DNA from: an uncultured Clostridia bacterium
GTDB taxonomy: Bacteria > Bacillota > Clostridia > TANB77 > CAG-508
Reading direction: 5' to 3'
DNA: 6,160 nucleotides
Assembly: GCA_948585895.1 (NCBI GenBank)
Contig: CAPBNZ010000079.1
Span: 1 to 6,160 of the forward strand
The notes beneath the pieces were generated by a model that was not told the DNA's origin, did no database searches, and saw only the letters and a list, made by a program, of their open reading frames with translations. The translations under genes were made by a program, and so were the position numbers. Position 1 is the stretch's first letter. The number at the start of each line of letters is the position of its first letter. Shown one piece after another: positions 1 to 6,058 of this stretch.

Positions 1-148
1 AGCTTTAAATATTAAAAGACTTACAGAAATAGGATGCTTTAGAGGAATGAGACATAAAAGAGGCTTACCAGTTAGAGGACAAAGAACAAAAACAAATGCT
101 AGAACTAGAAAAGGTCCTAGAAAATTAGTTAGCAAAAGTAAAAAATAA
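1..148 (+). CDS. rpsM: 30S ribosomal protein S13, C-terminal part (5' end outside window)
   Basis: Reading from position 2 gives 48 residues up to a TAA at 146-148. They contain the typical S13 tail: a GCFRGMRHKRGLPVRGQRT stretch followed by TNARTRKGPRK and a lysine-rich end. In the family this region reaches into the 30S head, near the subunit interface and the P-site tRNA. The start lies upstream of the window. It is the first visible gene of the alpha operon, and 244 nt separate it from rpsK, which is unusually long for neighbours that are normally nearly contiguous. Identification is secure from the conserved GMRHKRGLPVRGQRT block and from gene order. Confidence 0.97.
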   Translation, partial: ALNIKRLTEIGCFRGMRHKRGLPVRGQRTKTNARTRKGPRKLVSKSKK

Positions 149-392
149 TTAAAAATCGATTAAAAAGTAACAATTTGTATCATTTTAATATTAATTTGAA
201 ACCTCAATGTACGAATATGCATTTTTGGCTTAAAATATATATTAAAATTGTACATTTTATCACTTTTAATCCATTTTATAGAAATTAATAATACTTCTAA
301 TAAAAAGTGATTTAGAAGATAAATGAAAAAATAAAATCATGAATAAATAAGATATTCAGAATAAAATTTTGAATAAGGAGGAAAGAAGCAAA
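149..392 (+). promoter_or_regulatory. Long rpsM-rpsK spacer with nested inverted repeats, possible mRNA control region
   Basis: This 244-nt non-coding gap carries three complementary pairs. Stem A is 206-212 with 250-256 (AATGTAC/GTACATT), extendable by a G-U and an A-U pair. Stem B is 259-267 with 303-311 (ATCACTTTT/AAAAGTGAT). Stem C is 294-300 with 312-318 (CTTCTAA/TTAGAAG). The 3' strand of B lies in the loop of C, so the two form either a pseudoknot or alternative structures. No U-tract follows, and I found no convincing -35/-10 pair at normal spacing. S4 autoregulates alpha operons through a pseudoknot leader in E. coli. A similar role here is only a guess, because AT-rich DNA gives short repeats by chance and the stems are A-U rich. 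Confidence 0.35.
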
Positions 393-788
393 ATGGCTAA
401 AAATGTAACAACAAAAAAAGTAGCTAGAAGAAATAGAAAAAACATTGAAAAAGGTGCAGCACATATTCATTCTAGTTTTAATAATACAATCGTTACAATT
501 ACAGATACACAAGGAAATGCAATTTCATGGGGAAGTGCAGGAGAATTAGGATTTAAAGGTTCTAGAAAAAGTACACCCTATGCAGCAGGTCAAGTTGCAG
601 AAACAGCTGCCAAAGCTGCTATGGAACATGGATTAAAATCAGTAGAAGTATTTGTAAAAGGACCTGGTTCAGGTAGAGAAGCTGCCATTCGTGCACTTCA
701 AACAGCAGGTCTAGAAATAAGTGCAATAAAAGATGTAACACCAATACCACATAATGGTTGTAGACCACCAAAAAGAAGAAGAGTATAA
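393..788 (+). CDS. rpsK: 30S ribosomal protein S11
   Basis: This 131-residue protein is close to the usual length of about 129. S11 sits on the 30S platform, binds 16S rRNA, and contacts S7 and the mRNA exit region near the E site. Family landmarks are a basic N-terminus, the AAHIHSSFNNTIVTITD block (about 25-41), WGSAGELGFKGSRKSTPYAAG (about 49-69), VKGPGSGREAAIRALQ and the C-terminal PHNGCRPPKRRRV. The ATG at 393 is chosen because AAGGAGG at 375-381 sits 11 nt upstream; a longer frame from TTG at 369 would place the ribosome binding site inside the coding region. Its one CGN arginine codon is CGT; the rest are AGA. Confidence 0.98.
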   Translation: MAKNVTTKKVARRNRKNIEKGAAHIHSSFNNTIVTITDTQGNAISWGSAGELGFKGSRKSTPYAAGQVAETAAKAAMEHGLKSVEVFVKGPGSGREAAIRALQTAGLEISAIKDVTPIPHNGCRPPKRRRV

Positions 789-837
789 AATTGTAATGAG
801 AAAATTGATTAAGGGTTACTGTTATCTAAGGTAGAAA

Positions 838-861
838 ATATTCTTTGTGTATAAAGAATAT
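838..861 (+). promoter_or_regulatory. Hairpin in the rpsK-rpsD gap
   Basis: ATATTCTTT at 838-846 is perfectly complementary to AAAGAATAT at 853-861. A G-U pair (847 with 852) extends the stem to 10 bp with a 4-nt loop. No run of T follows, so it is not a standard terminator. It ends 25 nt before the rpsD ribosome binding site. It could stabilise or mark a processed mRNA end, or be part of a translational control site for S4, but nothing in the sequence proves a role. Confidence 0.4.
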
Positions 862-900
862 GAACAAAAGGTGTCCCTGTCAAAAGAAAGGAGTAAAAAA

Positions 901-1527
901 ATGGCAAGATATAAAGACGAACAATGTCGTAGATGCCGTAGAGAAGGACAAAAATTGTTCTTAAAAGGTGAAAGATGTTATACAGATAAATGTAGTATTT
1001 CTAGAAGAAACTATGCACCAGGACAACATGGACAAAAAAGAGCAAAACTTTCTGAATACGGAACTCAGTTAAGAGAAAAACAAAAAACCAAAGCATATTA
1101 TGGAGTTGGAGAAAAACAATTTAGAAAATACTTTGAAATGGCTTCTAATAAAAAAGGAGTAACAGGTGAAAACTTATTACAAATATTAGAAAGCAGATTA
1201 GATAATGTTGTTTATAGATTAGGATATGGAACATCTAGAGCACAAGCAAGACAATTTGTAAACCATGCACAATTTGAAGTAAATGGTAAGAAAGTTGATA
1301 TTCCTTCTTACTTAGTAAAAGCAGGAGATGTCATTACAGTAAGAGAAAGTAAAAAGGACAATGCCACTATAAAAATAAATGCAGAAGAATCAAGTAAAAG
1401 ACCAGTTCCAGCATGGCTAGAAAAAGACAATGAAAAATTAAGTGGTAAAGTAATTAGATTAGCATCTAGAGAAGACATTGATATTCCAATCGAAGAACAT
1501 TTAATAGTAGAGCTTTACTCAAAATAA
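901..1527 (+). CDS. rpsD: 30S ribosomal protein S4, zinc-binding (four-cysteine) type
   Basis: This 208-residue protein has the usual S4 length. S4 is a primary 16S rRNA-binding protein that nucleates 30S assembly, helps form the mRNA entry site, and is a known autogenous translational repressor in several bacteria. The N-terminus has Cys9, Cys12, Cys26 and Cys31, the spacing of zinc-binding S4. Next come the YAPGQHG and LSEYGTQLREKQK blocks, then the S4 RNA-binding domain at about 97-160, starting SRLDNVVYRLG and including QARQFVNH and VDIPSYLVKAGD. The C-terminus ends LIVELYSK. The ATG at 901 follows AAAGGAG (887-893) by 7 nt; an upstream in-frame GTG at 847 lacks such a site and would add a non-conserved tail. 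The stop is doubled (TAA TAG). Confidence 0.98.
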   Translation: MARYKDEQCRRCRREGQKLFLKGERCYTDKCSISRRNYAPGQHGQKRAKLSEYGTQLREKQKTKAYYGVGEKQFRKYFEMASNKKGVTGENLLQILESRLDNVVYRLGYGTSRAQARQFVNHAQFEVNGKKVDIPSYLVKAGDVITVRESKKDNATIKINAEESSKRPVPAWLEKDNEKLSGKVIRLASREDIDIPIEEHLIVELYSK

Positions 1528-1563
1528 TAGCGTTATATAATACAATCCAGAAAGTTTTTAAAA

Positions 1564-1586
1564 GTTTGAGAAATCTATTCTCAAAT
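1564..1586 (+). promoter_or_regulatory. Hairpin directly upstream of the rpoA ribosome binding site
   Basis: TTTGAGAA at 1565-1572 pairs perfectly with TTCTCAAA at 1578-1585 around a 5-nt loop, with a possible outer G-U pair (1564 with 1586). It ends about 4 nt before the AGGAGG at 1590-1595. No T-run follows. Such a stem could influence ribosome access to rpoA or act as an RNA processing or stability element. The role is inference. Confidence 0.4.
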
Positions 1587-1600
1587 ATTAGGAGGTAAAA

Positions 1601-2548
1601 ATGATAGAATTTGAAAAGCCAAATATTGAATGTCTAGAGGTTAATGATACAAATAACTATGCCAAATTTGTATGTGAACCATTAGAAAGAGGTTATGGGG
1701 TAACTATAGGAAATTCTTTAAGAAGAATTTTACTTTCATCACTTCCAGGTTGTAGCATAACAAGTGCAAAAATAGATGGAGTATTACATGAATTTTCTAC
1801 TATTCCAAATGTAGTAGAAGATGTGCCAGAAATTATTGTTAACTTAAAAAACGTTAGACTAAAATTTGATGAAAACGAAGAAAAAGTTTTAAGAATTGAT
1901 GTTAAAGGAGAAGGCGAAGTTACAGCAGCAGATATCATAACAGATGGAACAGTTGAAGTTTTAAATCCAGAATTACATATTGCTACTATTTCAGAGGGTG
2001 GAAGTTTAAAAATTGAAATGACAGCAGACAGAGGAAGAGGATATAATTCAGCTGATAAAAATAAAAAAGCAAATCAGGATATATCTGTACTTCCAATCGA
2101 TTCTATCTATACACCAGTTAAGAAAGTTAACTATCAAGTAGAAAATACTAGAGTTGGGCAAATGGTAGATTATGATAAATTAGTAATTGAAGTATGGACA
2201 GATGGTAGCCTGAAAGCTCATGAAGCTTTAAGTCTAGCAGCAAAAGTAATGACAGGACATTTAGAATTATTTATTGATTTATCAGAAGCAACTAAAAATA
2301 CCCAGGTTATGATTGAAAAAGAAGAATCAAAGAAAGAAAAAGTACTAGAAATGTCAATTGAAGAATTAGAACTATCAGTTAGATCTTTTAATTGTTTAAA
2401 AAGAGCAGGAATTGCAACAGTTGAAGATTTAACCAATAAATCTGAAACTGACATGATGAAAGTAAGAAATTTAGGTAAAAAATCATTTGACGAAGTAACA
2501 GCAAAATTACATTCATTAGGATTAAACTTTGCCAAAGAAGATGAATAA
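1601..2548 (+). CDS. rpoA: DNA-directed RNA polymerase alpha subunit
   Basis: This 315-residue protein is the normal size for bacterial alpha. Alpha dimerises to start RNA polymerase assembly, and its C-terminal domain contacts UP-element DNA and activators. The N-terminal domain (about 1-230) holds the signature ERGYGVTIGNSLRRILLSSL from residue 29, then GVLHEFSTIPNVVEDVPEI and the PVKKVNYQVENTRVGQ block. A charged linker (about 231-250) leads to the C-terminal domain (about 251-310), with ELSVRSFNCLKRAGI and VRNLGKKS. Arg261, Asn264, Gly292, Lys294 and Ser295 match the E. coli DNA-contacting residues R265, N268, G296, K298 and S299. The ATG at 1601 follows AGGAGG (1590-1595) by 5 nt. It sits between rpsD and rplQ, as expected for a clostridial alpha operon. 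Confidence 0.98.
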   Translation: MIEFEKPNIECLEVNDTNNYAKFVCEPLERGYGVTIGNSLRRILLSSLPGCSITSAKIDGVLHEFSTIPNVVEDVPEIIVNLKNVRLKFDENEEKVLRIDVKGEGEVTAADIITDGTVEVLNPELHIATISEGGSLKIEMTADRGRGYNSADKNKKANQDISVLPIDSIYTPVKKVNYQVENTRVGQMVDYDKLVIEVWTDGSLKAHEALSLAAKVMTGHLELFIDLSEATKNTQVMIEKEESKKEKVLEMSIEELELSVRSFNCLKRAGIATVEDLTNKSETDMMKVRNLGKKSFDEVTAKLHSLGLNFAKEDE

Positions 2549-2563
2549 AGGAAGGTGAAAAAA

Positions 2564-3091
2564 TTGGCTACAAATAGAAAGTTAGGTAGAACAACAGATA
2601 TAAGAATGGCAATGCTAAAAACATTAACAACCGATTTAATTATGCATGGAAAAGTAGAAACAACATTAGCTAGAGCAAAAGAAGTAAAAGCCATTGCAGA
2701 TAGTTTAATTTCACTTGCTATTAAAGAAAAAGACAACTTTGAAATGGTAGATGTTAAAGTAATCAAAGCAAAGTTAGATGCAAAAGGTAACAAAGAAACT
2801 GAATTAGTAAAAAGCAAGAATGGAAAAGAATATTTAAAAGTAGTAAAAGAAGAAACTATGGAAAAAAGACAAAAAGATATGCCAACTAGATTAAATGCTA
2901 GAAGAAAAATGATGAGAAAATTAAATAAGGTAAAAGATAGCAAAGGAAATAATATTGATTTATCTTCAAAATTATTTAATGAAATAGCTCCAAAATATGC
3001 TGATAAAAATGTAGGTGGTTATACACGTATTGTTAAAGCAGGACCTAGAAGAGGAGATGGAGCAGAAGTAGCAATATTACAATTAATTTAG
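2564..3091 (+). CDS. rplQ: 50S ribosomal protein L17 with a central insertion
   Basis: From the TTG at 2564 the protein is 175 residues and begins MATNRKLGRTTDIRMAML, matching the normal L17 N-terminus. An in-frame GTG at 2555 overlaps the AAGGAAGG ribosome binding site (2548-2555), which is well placed for the TTG, so the TTG is preferred. L17 binds 23S rRNA near the polypeptide exit on the 50S solvent side. Conserved blocks are LTTDLIMHGKVETTLARAKE (22-41), LNARRKMMRKL (110-120), KLFNEIAPKYADKNVGGYTR (136-155) and AGPRRGDGAEVAI (159-171). The family is usually about 113-130 residues. Here a charged stretch of roughly 50 residues (about 56-108) separates the LISLA helix from LNARR. The frame is unbroken, so this is an insertion and not a frameshift. 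It is the last gene before the operon terminator. Confidence 0.96.
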   Translation: MATNRKLGRTTDIRMAMLKTLTTDLIMHGKVETTLARAKEVKAIADSLISLAIKEKDNFEMVDVKVIKAKLDAKGNKETELVKSKNGKEYLKVVKEETMEKRQKDMPTRLNARRKMMRKLNKVKDSKGNNIDLSSKLFNEIAPKYADKNVGGYTRIVKAGPRRGDGAEVAILQLI

Positions 3092-3094
3092 AGA

Positions 3095-3133
3095 ATATAA
3101 AAAGAGGACTTTAGATAAGTTCTTTTTTTATAT
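3095..3133 (+). terminator. Rho-independent terminator of the alpha operon
   Basis: Positions 3099-3111 (AAAAAGAGGACTT) pair with 3117-3129 (AAGTTC followed by seven T), with two G-U pairs and a 5-nt loop, TAGAT. A-T pairing can extend the stem to 3095/3133. The 3' strand itself supplies the T-run (3123-3129). The structure begins a few bases after the rplQ stop, as expected for the end of this operon. Confidence 0.75.
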
Positions 3134-3247
3134 AAACTGTTTATAATTTTAAGAATAATAGTTAAACATAAACTTAAAAATAGCATTTATAATATACAAT
3201 AAATGGCACAATTTTATAATAGAAACATATAATAAAACCATAGGAGG
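3134..3247 (+). promoter_or_regulatory. Probable promoter region and ribosome binding site of the small membrane-protein gene
   Basis: A gene that follows a terminator needs its own promoter, and this stretch has three exact TATAAT hexamers (3142, 3188 and 3215) plus a fourth at 3228. None has a good TTGACA-like box at 16-18 nt. The nearest is TTAAAC at 3162-3167, which is 20 nt before the TATAAT at 3188. In such AT-rich DNA several TATAAT matches are expected by chance, so the exact promoter cannot be chosen. AGGAGG at 3242-3247 lies 8 nt before the ATG and is a strong ribosome binding site. Confidence 0.3.
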
Positions 3248-3255
3248 CTAAAAGA

Positions 3256-3609
3256 ATGACAGAATTTGCATTAAACACGATTTTTTGGACTTTGGCACTT
3301 TATGGTTTTTTTGAAATTATAAAAGATATAATATACATAGTTACATATACAAAATTACAATCAGATGGAATTTATCTAATCATAGCAGTAAAAAATCAAG
3401 AGGAAAAAATAGAAGGTTTTTTACGTTCTAGTATGTTTAAAATATTATATGGTAAAGAAGATTACTTAAAAAATATTATAGTAGCTGATTTAAAATCAGA
3501 AGATAAAACAAAAGAAATTGCGAAAAAATTAGAACCCGAATACGATTGTTTAAAAGTAACAACTTGGAAAGAATGTAAGGATATTATTGATAATGTAAAT
3601 GAGAATTGA
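3256..3609 (+). CDS. Small membrane-anchored protein of unknown function, faintly glycosyltransferase-like
   Basis: This 117-residue protein cannot be named. Residues 5-31 are hydrophobic (including FWTLALYGFFEIIKDIIYIV) and look like one N-terminal membrane anchor. The rest would then be a soluble domain of about 80 residues. It has a strand-like GIYLIIAVKNQEEKIEGFLR (38-57) and IIVADLKSEDKTKEIAKKL (74-92). The D-x-x-S-x-D-x-T pattern (Asp78, Ser81, Asp83, Thr85) recalls the nucleotide-binding start of GT2 glycosyltransferases. The DxD motif and acceptor half are absent, so transferase activity is not supported; it may be a degenerate or regulatory relative. The ATG at 3256 has a well-spaced AGGAGG. 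The gene is flanked by two terminators and is probably monocistronic. Length, codon use and ribosome binding site suggest it is real. Confidence 0.8.
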   Translation: MTEFALNTIFWTLALYGFFEIIKDIIYIVTYTKLQSDGIYLIIAVKNQEEKIEGFLRSSMFKILYGKEDYLKNIIVADLKSEDKTKEIAKKLEPEYDCLKVTTWKECKDIIDNVNEN

Positions 3610-3654
3610 TGATGTTTTTAAGTCAATTGAAAGACATTATCAATTTTCTTTTTT
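3601..3654 (+). terminator. Rho-independent terminator overlapping the stop codon of the small membrane-protein gene
   Basis: Positions 3601-3615 (GAGAATTGATGATGT) pair with 3634-3648 (ACATTATCAATTTTC) in 15 bp with two G-U pairs. A further 4 pairs (3616-3619 with 3630-3633) leave a 10-nt loop. Six T follow at 3649-3654. The left arm contains the last codons and the TGA (3607-3609). It should insulate recD2 from upstream transcription. Confidence 0.75.
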
Positions 3655-3764
3655 CCAGAATATTTGGAATTATGCTTAAACTTCCTATTTTGCGTATGAA
3701 AATGGGAAAATGAATCTTTTCTCTATTTCCTATTAATTCTTCTTGGTTACCACCTATGCAATGC

Positions 3765-3793
3765 TTGTCAACTTAACTACTTGAAAATATATT
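3765..3793 (+). promoter_or_regulatory. Sigma-A-type promoter for recD2
   Basis: TTGTCA (3765-3770) and TATATT (3788-3793) are separated by exactly 17 nt, each one mismatch from consensus. Transcription would start near 3800, giving a leader of about 35 nt that contains the recD2 ribosome binding site. The site lies downstream of the terminator at 3601-3654, as needed for an independent transcript. Confidence 0.6.
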
Positions 3794-3809
3794 TTGATTG
3801 TGGTAAACT
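3781..3809 (+). promoter_or_regulatory. Possible second, overlapping recD2 promoter
   Basis: TTGAAA (3781-3786) and TAAACT (3804-3809) are also 17 nt apart, and a TG at 3801-3802 gives an extended -10 (TGGTAAACT). It overlaps the stronger promoter starting at 3765, so the two would compete or give two nearby starts. It is weaker and may be a chance match. Confidence 0.3.
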
Positions 3810-3833
3810 GTTAGCTATGAAAAGGAGAATTAG

Positions 3834-6058
3834 ATGGAGATTATAGGAGAAGTACAAGCTATAATATACAAAAATGAAATCAATAGCTATACCATAGCAG
3901 AATTTGAAGCAGAAGATGAAAATACTACAGCAGTTGGTTATCTGCCTTTTATCAATGTAGGAGATACATTAAAATTAATTGGAAAATTTATTGAACATAA
4001 AGAATATGGAAGGCAATTTAAAATAGATACTTTTGAAAAATTAATGCCACAAACATTAGGTGCTTTAGAACGATATTTAGCAAATGGAAATATTAAGGGA
4101 ATAGGCGAGGCTTTAGCCAAAAGAATTGTAAAAAAGTTTGGAGAAGAAACCATACATGTTTTTAAATATGAACCAAAGAGATTAGCAGAAGTAAAAGGAA
4201 TTTCAGAAAAAAGGGCAATTGAAATGTCAGAAGATTTTATACAAAATTGGGAAGTTTGGCAGATTGTAGGTTTTTTAGAAAGATTTGGAATTGGTGCTGA
4301 ATATGCTAAGAAAGTATTTGATTTATTTCGGAAGCAAGGCAATTGAAGAAATTGAAGCAAATCCTTATATTTTAATAGATATTACAAGGGGAGTAGATTT
4401 TAAACAGATTGACAAAATGGCATTAGATTTGGGTATCAATTATAACAATCAAAAAAGAGTAACAAGTGGTATTAAATATGGACTAATTCGTAGCACCTAT
4501 AATGGAAATACCTGTGTTTTAAAAGATAATTTAATGGAATTTGTAATTACTTTATTAGAGGTTTCGATAGAAAATATAGAAGATGCACTAATCGATTTAA
4601 AAGTAAAAAATGAAATAGTATTAGAAAAAAGAGAAGATGGAGAGTATATCTATTTATATGCATTTTATAATGCCGAACAAGAAATTGCACTTAGATTAAA
4701 TACACTACAAAAAGCCAAAAATGTAAAAAAGACTCCACATATAGAAAACGAACTAAAAAGATTAGAGCAGAGTTCAAGTATAATATTATCAGATAGACAG
4801 AAAGAAGCTATTAAATTGGTTAATGAAAACAATGTAACAATTATTACTGGTGGACCAGGTACAGGAAAAACAACGATTATAAAAAGCATAATCGATATTT
4901 ATGAAGGAAAAGGAAAAAAAGTAGTTCTTTGTGCACCAACAGGTAGGGCAGCAAAAAGAATGACAGAAACTACGCAAAAAGAAGCATCTACTTTACATAG
5001 ATTATTAGAAATTGGAAAAATAAATGAAGACAGTTTATATAAAAATACATCAGATTATGAGGGGACTCCTATTGATGGAGACATAATTATAGTAGACGAG
5101 ATGTCAATGGTAGATATGTTCCTAATGAACTACCTATTAAAATGTATTTATCAAGGAACTAAATTGATATTAGTAGGAGATGAAGACCAATTAGCTTCTG
5201 TTGGACCAGGAAGCGTTTTAAAAGATTTGATACATTCAGAGCAAATAGCCACAATACATCTTGATAAGATTTTTAGACAAGCTGCTAAAAGTAAAATTGT
5301 CTTAAATGCTCACAGAGTAAATCAAGGAGAATATTTTTTAAAAAAAGAAGAAAATGAAGATTTAGAGGAAATGAAAGAAGATTTCTTTTTTATCAAAGAA
5401 GGTTACCAAGAAAAAATGTTGAAAGAAGTGATTTCGCTTTGTACAGGAAGATTACAAAGATATGGAAATTATGACTTTTTTCAAAGTATACAAGTATTAT
5501 CACCCACTAAAAAAGGAATATTAGGAACCAAGGAATTAAATAAAGCTTTGCAAGAGAAATTAAATCCTAATAATTATAATTTGCCAGAAAAGGCAACTAT
5601 GGGAACTATTTATAGAATTGGTGATAGAGTCATGCAAATTAAAAATAATTACGATATAGATTGGGAAAAAAATATTTCTGGTAAAAAAGAAATGGGGACA
5701 GGAGTATTTAATGGAGAAATAGGAACAATTACAGAAATTAGGGAAAGAGAAAAACAACTAGAAATTAAATTTGATGATGAGAAGATAGCTTGGTACGAAT
5801 TTTCCAATTTAGATCAAATTGAACACAGTTATGCCATAACCATACATAAATCACAGCGGAAGTGAATTTGATGTAGTTATTATGGTGATTCCACCAGCAT
5901 CACCAATGCTACTTACTAGAAATTTGCTTTATACAGGAATAACAAGAGCTAAAAAATTATTAGTTATTGTAGGGAATGAGAAAGTAGTTGAATTCATGAT
6001 ACAAAATATTGATGTAAAAAAAAGAAACACAGGACTTGAATACAAAATGAAACAGTAG
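3834..6058 (+). CDS. recD2: RecD2-type 5'-3' DNA helicase, coding sequence interrupted by two +1 frameshifts
   Basis: Three frames join into one 740-residue SF1B helicase, the normal RecD2 length. The segments are 3834-4328 (165 residues), 4330-5856 (509) and 5858-6055 (66), skipping one C at 4329 and one at 5857. RecD2 unwinds DNA 5'-3' in repair and fork maintenance in bacteria lacking a classical RecBCD partner. Domains: OB-like N-terminus (1 to about 75), helix-hairpin-helix region with LGALERYLANGNIKGIGEALA (from about 76), ENxYIL-like ANPYILIDITRGVDF, then the motor. Motor motifs: Walker A GGPGTGKT (339-346), Walker B DE (421-422), GDEDQL (448-453), FRQ, HKSQGSEF (671-678) and YTGITRAK (699-706, with the arginine finger Arg704). 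AAAGGAGA at 3821-3828 precedes the ATG. Without shifts, translation stops at 4346 after 170 residues with no motor domain. It could be recoded, a pseudogene, or contain sequence errors; the RecD2 assignment is firm. Confidence 0.9.
4326..4334 (+). other. Frameshift site 1 in recD2 (TTT-CGG-AAG)
   Basis: In the upstream frame the codons read Phe165, CGG, AAG, CAA, GGC, AAT and then TGA at 4344-4346. Family alignment expects a glycine right after this phenylalanine, as in LFGSKAIEEIEANPYIL, which is read if C4329 is skipped (TTT, then GGA AGC AAG). The phenylalanine tRNA on UUU could re-pair with UUC one base on, a favourable +1 slip beside a rare codon. That a frame change is needed is seen directly; that the ribosome makes it is inference. 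Confidence 0.6.
5854..5862 (+). other. Frameshift site 2 in recD2 (CAG-CGG-AAG)
   Basis: The frame reads HKSQ, then CGG, AAG and TGA (5863-5865). The near-invariant family motif HKSQGSEF is recovered if C5857 is skipped (CAG, then GGA AGT GAA TTT). The 66 residues beyond include the arginine-finger motif YTGITRAK, without which the helicase should be inactive. Unlike site 1, CAG shifting to AGC would pair badly, so P-site slippage is a poor explanation here. Confidence 0.6.

Noticed and set aside
847..900. Longer S4 start at GTG 847
   Set aside because: There is no ribosome binding site at proper spacing. The ATG at 901 has AAAGGAG and gives the conserved MARY start.
1057..1062. CGG in rpsD (TACGGA) as a third shift site
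   Set aside because: It is TAC-GGA in frame (Tyr-Gly), and the S4 reading frame continues normally through it.
2555..2563. GTG start of rplQ at 2555
   Set aside because: The codon overlaps the ribosome binding site, which is correctly spaced for the TTG at 2564.
2218..2943. 241-codon open frame on the minus strand across the rpoA-rplQ junction
   Set aside because: It is antisense to two certain genes. Its Phe/Leu/Ser-rich composition is what reversing Lys/Glu-rich AT-rich coding DNA produces, and no ribosome binding site or family motif is seen.
3676..3714. Mini open frame beginning near ATG 3672 in the gap before recD2
   Set aside because: It is only about 13 codons, without a proper ribosome binding site and upstream of the recD2 promoter.
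4285..4329. Separate second gene starting at TTG 4285 or ATG 4303 (a split RecD2 made as two proteins)
   Set aside because: Neither start has a ribosome binding site. The upstream frame is still coding conserved RecD2 residues over this overlap, and such a start would not explain the second break at 5857.
3938..4360. 140-codon minus-strand open frame over the start of recD2
   Set aside because: It is a shadow of the recD2 coding strand, with no recognisable protein features.
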